From NCBI GenBank assembly GCA_040437565.1, contig JBDOQK010000029.1, positions 310,001 to 374,000 of the forward strand: a DNA stretch of 64,000 nucleotides, in the 5' to 3' direction. A program made the position numbers and the translations under genes. The stretch is from Albugo candida (Eukaryota; Oomycota; Peronosporomycetes; Albuginales). The notes beneath the pieces were generated by a model, which was not told the origin of the DNA, ran no database searches, and saw only the letters and a list, made by a program, of their open reading frames with translations. Positions 19,799 to 30,997 of this stretch are shown one piece after another. Within the stretch, counting starts at the first letter, position 1; each line of letters begins with the position of its first letter.

Positions 19799-21632
19799 TC
19801 ATATTGCTACTCTAGTAAGATTCGACTTCTTATTGGATGAAGTGAAGCAAGGTACCGGACCGCTTCCTCTCAAGTTTTGTAATGCTTTCATCAAGTCTTC
19901 ATGCACATCTTTCCAATCGCTGTCTTTGTATGCTCCGTACCTAATGACATTTTTGGGCGTGTAGGCTGCGTTAAATGTATATTCTCCGTCAGGATTTACA
20001 GCCCACAAAAAACCACCCACCATACCAAATTGTTTTGCATACTGCATCACATAGTCAAGGGAACGCGTACTTGTCTTCCCCGGCAGAGTTTCCTTCAAGC
20101 CGTAAATTCCTCCAAATTCACCAAAAAGAACGGGAACCTTCTTTTCTTTCAATATTCCACCAAATGCCGTATTAAGTACGGTCTTAATTGCGTTTTGCAA
20201 GGCGGCGTCTCCAGCAGGAGTATTTTCGTACTCTACAAAATCGATCGATCCATCGGGATTGGTTTTTTGCTCAGCGAAAAAATATGATGTTGGATACAAA
20301 CTAGGCGAATAAAAATGAGGCGCATACACCAATTTGTTGGACATTGATAATTCGATGGGATTTGCCGATTCATTCTGCAAACTGATTCCATACCAATCAC
20401 TATAAGTTACATTCTTGTTATTGGCTTTAAATGGAACTTTTTCGGCGAATAATCCTTCAGCGAAAATCATCCAATTAGGACATTTCTTCAAAATAGCGTT
20501 CCCAATTCGCTCCACAGCTCTAGGCCAATTCTTCTTCTCTGGACAAGTAACATCCGCATCCGACTTTGGCCAACATCCTCCAATGGGTTCATTCTTGATA
20601 TCGACACCCATCACGTTATAATGCAAGCTGTTGCATAACTCAGTGGCCAAAGTCTCATACATCTTCATCATTGCGGCCATTGGCGTTTCTGCAGAGTACC
20701 AAAGTGGTTCCGAAGTCACGCCTTTGTAATCCGGATTCACTTTGTGTATATCGATCAAGACAGCAATCTGCTTCTTCGCTAAGGACTGGATGACTTTCTG
20801 GATCATTTCCATGTATGTTGGTACATTCAATTCAGGACTTTGAAACATATTCACAAACGATTTCAGATTGGGTGCACTATTTGTGATAACCATTTCGGCG
20901 TTAATTGGAAGTCGGACAGCATTAATTTTATGTTTGGCAAGCTTTTCGGCGATATCGTCCTATTAAACGTTGTGAGAATTTATATTGACTAGCATGGGCA
21001 CTTACGATATTGCTTTGTTTGTACGCAAGTCCATGTGGTACGCCTTCGATGTTTTCCATTCCACTCCAATTAACGCCTTGAACAATGAATTCTCGCTCTT
21101 CGGTACCATACGTGATGTAAATTTTGCCATTTGACGTCACATAATTAGGCATCGCACACACTATTTCACAGCTATTAGGAAATGTGCACTCATGAAACTT
21201 GCGACTCATACCTTTTGTCGGTGTGATTTTCTTCGCTTTGAACATCGACCCAGTCATCCTGGCCGACAGATCGTGCTGATCTCTAGCCCGAAGGAATGTT
21301 TGAATACCAAAGTACGTAATCGCGCCAGCGGCACTCAAAATCATGAGAATCAAGAAAAGTGCGCCCGGCCACGTTTGTCTTCTTCCCGAGAACTGTTCTT
21401 TCCGTCCGGAAGCATGGCTGACTCCAAGTGCACCAACTGTTATGTCATTATGGTAGGTACCGCTGGCATTTAGCGCTATTGGCCCGCGCCTTTGGTTCGA
21501 ATTGCCAGACAGCGGATTATCGTCCAAGTACGAGCCGAAACACTCTTGAGCGGAAGTGTCCTTCCAAACTTTGTCACTCGGTAATCGGAACGACTCGAGC
21601 CGACGCGGTGAGGACAAATCATTCGAATGCAT
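19799..21632 (-). CDS. Membrane-anchored glycoside hydrolase family 5 glucanase
   Basis: Two exons, 21006-21632 and 19799-20959, with a 46-nt GT-AG intron (20960-21005); 595 residues. Joining gives SNIDDIAEKLAKHKINAVRL, the usual first helix and strand of the GH5 barrel. The acid/base Glu lies in GVDIKNEPIGG and the nucleophile Glu in VLFGEFGGIYG; the Trp-Tyr of SDWYGISL and the final FLWAVNPDG also fit the fold. The first 85 residues are hydrophilic and likely cytosolic; residues about 88-112 (WPGALFLILMILSAAGAITY) are a single membrane anchor, so this is a type II membrane protein with the enzyme outside. The likely role is remodelling of wall beta-glucan. The exact substrate (1,4 or 1,3) is not decided by sequence. 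Confidence 0.85.
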
Positions 21633-21918
21633 AAATTCCGTATCAATGGGTACTTTTCCAAGTAAGAAATGAATTGTCTTATGTCGGAAAGATCACCGTG
21701 CATGTATACCCCGCCTGCATGTTACTAACGTCTAGGGTCCAGCACGGAAGAGCTCAACATTTTGTGTCAGTTGCTCAGTAGGCAGAGAGTATAATTACAA
21801 ACACAACATACGATTTCGAGTATGCGTTTATAAATGTGGCTTCACGATGATGTATTGAAGGTAATTCGAGACGGAGGAACTTACGGTACTGATACTATAT
21901 GCATTTTGAAAACATTGT

Positions 21919-21940
21919 AAACCCTAATAAGAAACCCTAA
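21919..21940 (+). promoter_or_regulatory. Two telo-box motifs upstream of RAP1
   Basis: AAACCCTAA occurs twice, at 21919-21927 and 21932-21940, both in the same orientation and 25 bp before the RAP1 ATG at 21965. This is one and a third units of the plant-type telomere repeat (TTTAGGG on the other strand), the repeat also reported for oomycetes. In plants such telo boxes act in promoters of growth-related genes. A role in self-control by a telomere-binding protein is inference. Confidence 0.55.
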
Positions 21941-21964
21941 CGGTTGGAATTGAACGCGATTGCA

Positions 21965-23618
21965 ATGGGAAAAAGGACGTTTATCGGCAAAGATGATGAT
22001 AATTCCGATGAAGTGAGAAAGGAGCCACATGTCGGAAAAAAATTGTTTCTCGGAATGCGATTTTATATCTCTCGGCTCGTGAAAAAGGAAGAAAAACGGG
22101 AATTGGGTCAATTAATTCAGGTTTTTACGACATCTCATGTAGATACTGTAGGAATATATCTCCTGTATCATGTGATAGAGAAATGGCGGGCTCCTGTCGA
22201 GCAAATCCTCCTCAACTGTTATTGAACTCGTGGATCCTTCTGAATTAAAGCCTCGAAGAGGTTGGGTGGCGACCAGCTTCGTTTTCGATTCGATTGAATC
22301 AGATCATCTGAAGCCTATTGAATTGTATCAATTTAAACCAAGGATATATAAATCACCACAAGCGAAGAAAGTACGACTTCCTTACACAATCAAAGATGAC
22401 GCACGAATGCTTCAATTCCTCACGGTAGCTTGTGTTATCTGTATCCCCTAATGATTGCATAACCTGTTCGAATTGATATATAGACGCAAAAACAAAAATG
22501 GAAAACCATGGATTCCGTGCCGGAAAACTTTTGGAGACTGGCAGAGCGTCACAAGGTTTTAAGCATGCTTACGACATTTAATCATAGTGACGCTCACTAT
22601 TGCGAGGCTCTCTAGATAACAGCCCATTCTGCGCAAAGCATGCATGAAAGATTTCGTAAAAAGCTCAGAGGATACACTCCATCGCAAGTCGCGCATGCCC
22701 TGAAACAAGCGTACGAGAGCTCTATATGTTCATACCCGCTCTAATATGATACTACTTGGATAGCTCGGCCGACTCGGATCTCTCGTCCGAAATAGAAGAA
22801 GAATATGTTTCTGTGACACCAATCAAGCGGGAAAAGCGATTTATTTCGCCACCAAGAGACAACAAGAGGGATGAAAACACATATTCTAGCGCAGAAAGCG
22901 GCAGTGATAGCTTACAATCAAGAGTCCGCAGAAAAAGACCTGATCGGAAGAGGACCATAGAATCCACGGAAAACAGTTCTAAAGAAAGCAGTCCTTCACC
23001 GAAGACTGTGGATATCCTGAAAACACGCATGAAGTATCCACCAGTTTTGAAAAAACTTGGTCAGCTAAGCTCTAAAGAACAAGAGAAAATGCTTGAGCAA
23101 CCCGAGCTGAGACGATTACTGCAAGCAGCTCATCACCTTTTGATCGAAAATGAATCCAAGAAATCGAAGAAAATTGAGGCAACTAAATCAAAAACTCCGA
23201 CTCCTATGAAGCCAATTGAGCGACCTAAAAGGCCGTTTGCTGAAAGGGAAGTGATTGAACGTGTGGAAGCTGATTCAGGATCCATTGGTAATATAATCCG
23301 TCAGATTCAATTTGAAAGCAAGCAAGATATCAATGCAGTCATTCATGCATTGTTTTACGCAAGTGGCGACATTGAGATGGCTACAGCTTTTTTGAAAGGC
23401 GGTGGACACAAAGGTAAAGAAGCAAAAGCACATTGGCGAGTATTAAGAATTCATTCGCAGATATGTGGACTTCTGAAGAAGACAAACTTTTACTGCGAAA
23501 ATACAGAGAAGCAACGCCCGAAACAATTTCTAATGCGCGACAAAATGGTGATTTATCAAACATCTCCAAAAGCGCTAAAGCCATCACAATGCGTATTGAG
23601 TATTTGCTAAAACGTTGA
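21965..23618 (+). CDS. RAP1/TERF2IP-like telomere protein (BRCT-Myb-RCT), six exons
   Basis: Exons 21965-22120, 22179-22424, 22484-22555, 22616-22710, 22764-23413 and 23461-23618, split by GT-AG introns of 47-60 nt. All phases agree, giving 458 residues. N-terminus: BRCT domain (LFLGMRFYISRL; RNGGLLSSKSSSTVIELVDP). Middle: a RAP1-type Myb domain, YTIKDDARMLQFL then NFWRLAERHKITAHSAQSMH with ERFRKKLRG, matching the HSxQSxxxRYxKxL core of vertebrate RAP1. C-terminus: the RCT domain, FESKQDINAVIHALFYASGD with IEMATAFL, then MWTSEEDKLLLRKY and a closing RIEYLLKR, parallel to the end of human TERF2IP. RAP1 binds the shelterin DNA-binding subunit (TRF2 or Taz1) or DNA directly and protects telomeres. 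No single frame covers the gene, so simple ORF calls would split it into fragments. Confidence 0.85.
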
Positions 23619-26600
23619 TATAATTCATAATTTGCTATAATTTGATGCTTATAAGCACGCAAGTACCAAAAGGCAATGCGTAAATCTACCAAACGATTTG
23701 CTGTTTGCTGTCGATAGATCTGTGTAAAATCGCTAGCGACATTTCGATGTGTAAGAGCATTACATAGCCAAGTAAGTATACAGGCAGTGTCAAACTATAG
23801 AAAGGAGTGATCTTATCATAATAACTCGGAAAACGGGAGAGGCATGCATTGGTATCCTTCTCAATTGACAGAATACGGCAAAATGAGGAATAGACACTGC
23901 AAGTGCAACGTCACGACGAAGATGGATTATATGATTTATAAGTAAGGGGAAGTTACACTGTTTGTAGCACGACATAGCAGACGTTTAGCAACACATACAA
24001 ATTTGGATGAGGACATGTATGAAATCGCCGAGAGATTACATAAGCAAAGTGTGACCAAAAATGTGTTTACATGACATCGTGTTGCTTAGTTCTTCTAGTT
24101 TAGTAGACAAAAAGAACTTGGTTTGTGTGTCTGTCGATTGAATCATGCGCGAGATAAGGACTTGGCTCTTATCTTTTGATGGGCAAACAAAACCGAAACA
24201 CTGAAATGATTCGTGAAACGCAAATGTTGGTAGTCTGATCGCTCCCACAGAGTCGAGGCTGTCAATCAAAGAAATCCCAGCTTGATACTTCGAAGACTAT
24301 GCTCCGATTATTCGTGACATATTTTTCGAGATGACAAATAACTTTTGCCATAACGAAATTGGCAGCATACAACGCTTTCGCGTGGTGGCGATTAAAAGAC
24401 GATAGCATATCTTTCTGTGGGGCCCGTTAAGTAAGCTCTTCCAGTTTCCACCTTTTGATGATTATATGATTCTTACAGTTCACTCAAGTGTAATAATCAA
24501 ATGCAATCCTCGTCATCTAAACTCGTGGTCTTAAAGTTTGTGCAATTCGCAATATGCTAGAATCTACTCTGGCCTTGTACTATGACTCCAGCAAGGATTC
24601 GTTGGAGTAAGTCATTTAACATTTGGTACATCGAACACTATTAACGCATGATCATCCGCACTGATATATCGATATATCGCATTCAATGCGAAAGTATTCT
24701 CGTCAATAGGCGAAAGGAATAAATAAATTCTGAAGCAACAAACTCAACAAATGAATGATAGCGTTATAATCGGGTAGCATGCAAAGCGTCCGGCGCGAGA
24801 CGTGTCACCAGCACAAAAGCAGATAAGTCAATATTGAGCACTTCTCCTGTACATTCTCGCGAAGGACGCTAATGATGCCCACAACCAGCTTTCATTTTTG
24901 TTTTTGTAAGTTTATGCGATCAAGTGAAAACTCACTAAATGAGATAGATGCGATAATACATGGACAAGCCGATTGATTGTGCGCATGGTCGAAGGCACCA
25001 GCCAATACTGCGTAAATGCGGCAGACATGTCACAGAAGCCTAGCTTGTCGTAAAGTCGATAATGATTGAATGGTACATGCTGCTTATGTTTAGCGTAATT
25101 TGCTGTAGCAGTGGATATGCACCCTTTTCCATAACTTCGAGCCGTAAAATTTGAAAACTAGCACTCATGCCATCTATTTGAGCCATTTCGAGCACTACAC
25201 GAGGTACTTGAATGGGAAGAAGATCAAAGACGTGTTATTTTCTTCTTCTCAATGCTGCAAGAAGCACAGCAAAGTCATTCACGGGTATTAAACTATATCA
25301 ATTATGCTTGAAAGAAAAAATCTACTTCGTTTTTGTGACAGACTGCGGTATGACTTTGGATATTCCAGAGGATAAGCACAGTACTGCCGTGCACCATCAG
25401 TCAGTCCTGCCCCTTGCATCCCAGCAAGATTATCACTATAAATTTGAAGAAAGTCAACGCATCTGAGGCATAGGATGAATTGTGGTAAGTTAGGATGCAG
25501 TTTGTGCATCAAACTGAGACATCATAATCCAAACATCGGAGAAAACCTTTATGGAGATGTGGAACAGGTCACAATCAAAAAGAATGATTTTTGATAAGAT
25601 GGATAAACACTGATAAGCAGTATGGAGATATAACATCATTCCAAATGAGGTTGAGCATGCGCATGCGAGAATCGATCTGGTAAATGGATATGATAAGCGC
25701 ACTTTCACACCAGCAGCGAGAGGTCATCGGTCAACAGGGTATAGAATCGGTTCATCATATGACGTAGCAGTAAAACTACTCTTGGACTGTAGTGAGTTTA
25801 AAATTCCTTGCAATGCTCTCACGATGGTTCCTTACTCCCTCTTTGAAACGTTAATTCACTTCCAGTTACCAAACACAGCTACATAATTAGCATCAACAAG
25901 CATCATTTACAAGACGTAAAGACCACTACCATGCGATTGCAAGTAATTGCTAGCTACCTTGCTGTATCATCATGAGATATCTACGTATTGCATGTGAGAG
26001 CATAAGGCTAGGCCACATTGATTTACACTGGCTGCCGCATGAATAATCAGGACCAGCCTTTGATTATTAGAATCGGCGAGATATTTTGCATCATTATTGC
26101 TCACGCTCAAGAAAAACATGTTGTCTTGCCTGCACACGAGCAGCTTCTGCTCGAATAGAAGATGATGTAAGTAAGCAATGACAACTTTTTATAGTAAGAG
26201 ACCCTGTTTTGAGACACCAGATTTTAAAGGTCCTTCGGAAGTACTGACGAGATGCTTCGGCATCTGGATTTGAGGATAACCCATTTGGTGCTACTGCATG
26301 AAACAGACGAAGGCGCTAATGTAGTGGATGTCATGGAGAAGGGGCTAACAAAAGACCATGCATTGAGCGTGCGAGCTTGCAACAATACTAAAAGTAGTCA
26401 GTTCGGACTCCAGATGCACTGATTGAGAGAAATTTTTGTGCAAGGGAGTAAATGCAATAGAGTTATCTCATTCAACTTACACGCGATGATAATAATTGGC
26501 AAACTTTGGCAAGCATTCCTTTGGATATTATTTTCAGCAATTTACATTGGTAGTAGTACACATTGAAATTGAAGGATTTTAGCATTGAACTTTAAAGTCT

Positions 26601-28596
26601 ATCGTGCCACATTTCCGTTGCCAGAACCAAACTGAGATACTCACTCGATCACATCCGTCTTTGATGCGAGACAAAAAGGAGAGCGCGAAAGTATGGGCGC
26701 AGGTTGATGCGAGTTTTCAATACAACATCACGAATGATAAATTGTAGTCGGAGTTATTACACAGAAAAACTGGACACACTGGCAAAGGATGCCGCTATGT
26801 CCGCACCTAACATTAGACTTCCCCGCCACAAAATGCTACTGGCTTGCTTGGTTATGCTTACCCAATATCACGAAGAAGAACCTACTTTATTTGTGCACAA
26901 AAAGAACACAGGCAAAGTCATAAAGTCAAGGTGAAATGTATGTAAACTTTGCTTCATATAGACCACACTTATATTGAAGTCGGACTCATCGTCTAAATGA
27001 ACGTAAGCATCAGCAAAATGCAAAGTTCTTCGTTACGACTGTGACTTTGTATCTCGTTTGCGCTGAAGGGACTATTCCTCGATCCTCAAACCCGCTTTGA
27101 ACGATGTGCTCTGTTCGAAGCGTCCCATAGACTGGAGCCGAATTCGCATATGATAATTACGTTTCTTGCCATTTCAATGCACATTTGCATGTTGTTATTC
27201 CTGAAAAAAGTGGCATCGCCAGCTCTATTGGTCGGTGAATGAAGGTAGCAGCTTTTTGAATGTAGTTGATGTTCATAAAGAATGTGAGCTTTCGCGTCGC
27301 AGGAATCGCGATCGTGGCTTATGACTAGTTTATTGCAGCTGTAATAAATTACGGTAAGTTACGAATACCCGAACCACTTACATAGAAAACGTTTACCCTA
27401 TCCACTTTGTATTGTTGATTGGCTAGATGAGTATCTTAAAAACGTAGGCAAAGGATATTGACATATGTGATTCGTTCTTGATAGCACTCATTACCAATAT
27501 AGAATAATCGACTACAGGAATGTTGGTAGTACGCGACTCCATTTCATCGCTCTGTCATGATAGTTCTTATGCGATTAGCCTGATTATTTGTGAAGAAGGC
27601 GCCACTTTGGAGCTCGGCAGACATTTAAATCCTAGTGAGAATTGAACTCTTCCACATAAGCTTCACCATCTTTTTCAGCCTCAGGGGTTGAAGTATTCCG
27701 CAACGAGGTCTGCAAGGTACCGGCGCGTATTGCCGTTATCTTATAATAAGCTGCTTGCATATAGCTCGATCAATGAATACTGCTAGTATTTCTTGCTTTG
27801 ATGGCGAGGTGATGACTAACGTTTGTTACATTTATGTATTCATGTTATCCCGACAGATTTTTTCAAGCTGGTTTGATAGGATTAAAGTGATTGAGGGAGT
27901 TCCGAACTCGTGTGTGGTTAGCCTTCCACTCTGTAAGTTTATGTCAGTTACGCATATTGCCGCTCAATAAATGGAATCAAAGTCAAATAACATTAGCGCT
28001 CGATTAGAGGTAAGGTGTGAAATTTGCAAAAGAACGAGAGCGAGAGATAATTCAGTTGAGATCCTTCCACTATAAATCAGACATAGCAGATGGCAAGAAA
28101 GATGCGTCGAAAACATACGAGTGATTGGAGCAGTATTTGCTTTCATTCCTGCATTTCAATTTGTCGTATCAACTATGCTTTGACGGTACTCCAGAGGTGA
28201 CGTCGACACTTTCACTCGTATCTGAATGTTAAAGGAATCAAATCAAGCGATACCGCATGCATTTGAGGAAGACTCATTCTAAATGTTGCGGTCATTTCGG
28301 GACAGAATCGACAGGTGATGAACTGTTGCTATTTTTAATTTTTTGGGATAGTACGTGCGGGGACGTAACAATCCGTTCAAGAAATTTTTTATACAACCAA
28401 CGTGTTCGGGATCCCATCGCTCGAATTATTTGTCATTCGTAAGCTCTACTTGTCTACCACTTGATGGTAGACAATCCCTTAGAGTTAGCCATGTTCGGGC
28501 GCTACATCTTCGTGTAAGGTGATTGGATGAAAAGCGATATCTAATAGCACACCACGAATTGGACTCTTACATATTTCTCTTTCGTTTCAATTCATA
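23619..28596. other. 5 kb region without a recognisable gene
   Basis: Between the RAP1 stop and the Dicer-type helicase. Only short frames occur (up to about 85 codons, for example 25212-25466 and 26704-26934) and none shows a domain, a family motif or credible splicing to a neighbour. Base composition is AT-rich and looks like unconstrained DNA. I saw no terminal repeats or transposon protein motifs by eye. It stands out because most other intergenic spaces here are far shorter. Confidence 0.5.
28450..28474. promoter_or_regulatory. Perfect 10-bp inverted repeat upstream of the helicase gene
   Basis: TTGTCTACCA, a 5-base spacer, then TGGTAGACAA, ending 122 bp before the ATG at 28597. It could be a protein-binding palindrome or a hairpin in the 5' leader. 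Function is unknown and chance is possible. Confidence 0.35.
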
Positions 28597-30894
28597 ATGC
28601 CTGAAATCGTCTCTATGGCAGACGAGAATTTACGAAGCTTTCAGCAGCATATCTTATCGCGAGCAAGGCATAATAATGTTGTTATGGTGGGGGATACTGG
28701 TATTGGAAAAACGTATGTGGCTATAGTGCTTTTATCACAGCAGGATTATTCACGCAATAAACGGGCGTTCTTTATGGCACCAACGCGACAACTTGTCTTG
28801 CAAATTGAAAGTAAGATCAGACTAATGACTACACTTCCAGTGCGATCATACTGTAGTAGCGATCTCGACTATTGGGATGAATACCAGTGGGAACAGGAGC
28901 TTGAGTTACATCGCGTTTTTGTCACCACTCCCCAGGTGGTTCGAGCCGCACTAGAAAAAGGCTATATAAGCATGAAAAACATAAACTTGTTGGTTTTCGA
29001 CGAGTGTCACCACGTATCAAAACGGCACCCTTATGCACATATAATGAAGTTATATGACCCTTCCGCCCATCCCGACGTAAGACCCCGTATATTTGGAGCT
29101 ACAGCCTGTCCGACGCAAAACTGTGCTGAGCATTTGTATGCTGAAATGCATAAAGTTGATTTGAAAGAAGCGGAGGCAATTCTCTACGCCGCTATGGCGC
29201 CCATACTATATGAAAAGTATCCCAGAAAAGTCAAAGAAACCACCTCAGACCCGGATTCGAATGCTGAGAATACGGAGAAAGAGTCAAGTGAAGGTGAACC
29301 TTTCACGTCTAATCTTATGGCCGACTATCATGAAGTAATAAAGACAATAAAAGAAGCGAAAGTGGTAGAGGTTTATCAAAAGCTTTTGAAGGATGGAAAA
29401 AAGAAAGTTCCATTGACTGACGAAGCTTTGAATGCTGAAACTGAGAAGTTTATTCGAACTTGTATCCGAATTCATCGGTCTGTTGGATTGTGGTGTTTTT
29501 ATCGCTTTGTTGAGCTGGAACTCGAAAGATTGGCGGTCATGTCTTCATCTGCCTTCGGGTTGCCTGGAACTGTGCTTGGATGGGATCAAGACGCTGTGAC
29601 AACCATCCTCATGATTTCTGCGGAGCGCGCAAAATGTGATTTTGCTTGTACTCCTAAAGTCGAAAAAGCTGTCGAGATTGTTAAACATCGCCTGATGGAT
29701 AGAGGAAAGTTTATTACTCCAGAGGATGAAGATATCGCAGACGATGAAAGTATTCCGAAATCGCCTTGGAACTGCAAAATAGTGGACGAGGTCACGCATG
29801 AGAATTCCCAGGACATTTCGATGCAAGAAGTCGGAGAAATTGTCGACGAAGAGCTATCGAATACCGTGAATGAGAACTCAAGTAATGTTGAAAGTGCATC
29901 AAAATACTCAATGCAAGGCATTATTTTCGTCAAAACGCGTCTCGAATGTCGGGTATTGAGTGAATATTTGAATGATCGTTTTAAGGAGAAAGAGCTGAAG
30001 CAAGAATTCGCTGATATTGTTGATGAAAACGATATTGTTGAAGAAGACACTGACTTTATGAATTGTGATTTCGTTGGCGATGATGATGCCAATAAATTCT
30101 CATGTATTTTAGGTCAAATGAGCAAGACGGACAGCGCAGCATTTGCATTGTCGGATATGAAGACAGTACTGGATCGTTTCCAACAAGGTAAGACCCGCAT
30201 GTTAGTTTCGACATCAGTATCGGTAGAAGGCATCGATTTTCCTTTGTGCGGTCTGATTATCGTCATGGATCCTGTGACTTCTCCTCGCATGCTCATCCAG
30301 TTACGTGGTCGTGCACGCCATAATGACGGAGCCATTTATTATCTTGGAGAAGAAGGGGATGTGATGGACGAAGTGAACTACAAGTCATTGCTCGTCAAAG
30401 CTGAGCAAATCAATGCTATGAACTTTGAGAACGACAGACAAGAAACGCTGCATAAGCAGCCTCGGTCCAAGTCTGTAAGGGATTTACAAACATGTCAGTT
30501 TGTTGCTGATGACTGCAGAGTAGCTATCAAAAACACTGGGGCCATCATTGATTTGGACTCCAGCACTTCAAGCTTACATCAATTTTGCCAATCACTGCCT
30601 CCATTACTATTTGACGTGAATTTCCATAAGCTGTTCACAATTGAATCATCGACGACGACTTACAATAAAGTCATGTTTAGAGCTAAAGTGAGTCTTCCAG
30701 AACCATTAGGAATCTCGGGGTGTGAAAGCGGTCTCATGCCATCAAAGTCACTCGCAAAGGCTGTGGCTGCACTCAAAGCCTGCCGCTCATTATATGAGCA
30801 TGGTTTACTTGATGAAAAGCTGAATTCAATCTATCGAAAGCGAAAACATGAAGAAGGTAACATCAATGTGGAGTTTTTTCTCAAGCGCCTGTGA
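28597..30894 (+). CDS. Stand-alone Dicer-type helicase (helicase plus DUF283, no RNase III)
   Basis: 765 residues resembling the N-terminal half of a Dicer. Helicase motifs: I GDTGIGKTYVA, Ia PTRQLVLQ, II FDECHHVSK, III FGATACPTQ, V VSTSVSVEGIDFP and VI QLRGRARH. The QxRGRAR wording and DECH box are those of the Dicer/RIG-I group. Residues about 640-740 (FRAKVSLPEPLGISGCESG, then SKSLAKAVAALKACRSLYE) match the Dicer dimerisation domain (DUF283), a degenerate dsRNA-binding fold. The frame then stops; there is no PAZ or RNase III before the convergent RSPH9 gene 100 bp on. Two consensus splice donors lie near the end, so the last few residues are uncertain, but no large 3' extension fits. Likely partner of a separate RNase III in small-RNA production (inference). 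Confidence 0.82.
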   Translation: MPEIVSMADENLRSFQQHILSRARHNNVVMVGDTGIGKTYVAIVLLSQQDYSRNKRAFFMAPTRQLVLQIESKIRLMTTLPVRSYCSSDLDYWDEYQWEQELELHRVFVTTPQVVRAALEKGYISMKNINLLVFDECHHVSKRHPYAHIMKLYDPSAHPDVRPRIFGATACPTQNCAEHLYAEMHKVDLKEAEAILYAAMAPILYEKYPRKVKETTSDPDSNAENTEKESSEGEPFTSNLMADYHEVIKTIKEAKVVEVYQKLLKDGKKKVPLTDEALNAETEKFIRTCIRIHRSVGLWCFYRFVELELERLAVMSSSAFGLPGTVLGWDQDAVTTILMISAERAKCDFACTPKVEKAVEIVKHRLMDRGKFITPEDEDIADDESIPKSPWNCKIVDEVTHENSQDISMQEVGEIVDEELSNTVNENSSNVESASKYSMQGIIFVKTRLECRVLSEYLNDRFKEKELKQEFADIVDENDIVEEDTDFMNCDFVGDDDANKFSCILGQMSKTDSAAFALSDMKTVLDRFQQGKTRMLVSTSVSVEGIDFPLCGLIIVMDPVTSPRMLIQLRGRARHNDGAIYYLGEEGDVMDEVNYKSLLVKAEQINAMNFENDRQETLHKQPRSKSVRDLQTCQFVADDCRVAIKNTGAIIDLDSSTSSLHQFCQSLPPLLFDVNFHKLFTIESSTTTYNKVMFRAKVSLPEPLGISGCESGLMPSKSLAKAVAALKACRSLYEHGLLDEKLNSIYRKRKHEEGNINVEFFLKRL

Positions 30895-30997
30895 TGTCAA
30901 GGTAAGAAATGTAAACAATGTTATCGAGTCAATACCAATTAAAACTAAATACGGACGAAGTGAAAACGAGTACCTTAATTCTCTGGGTCCATTGTAA

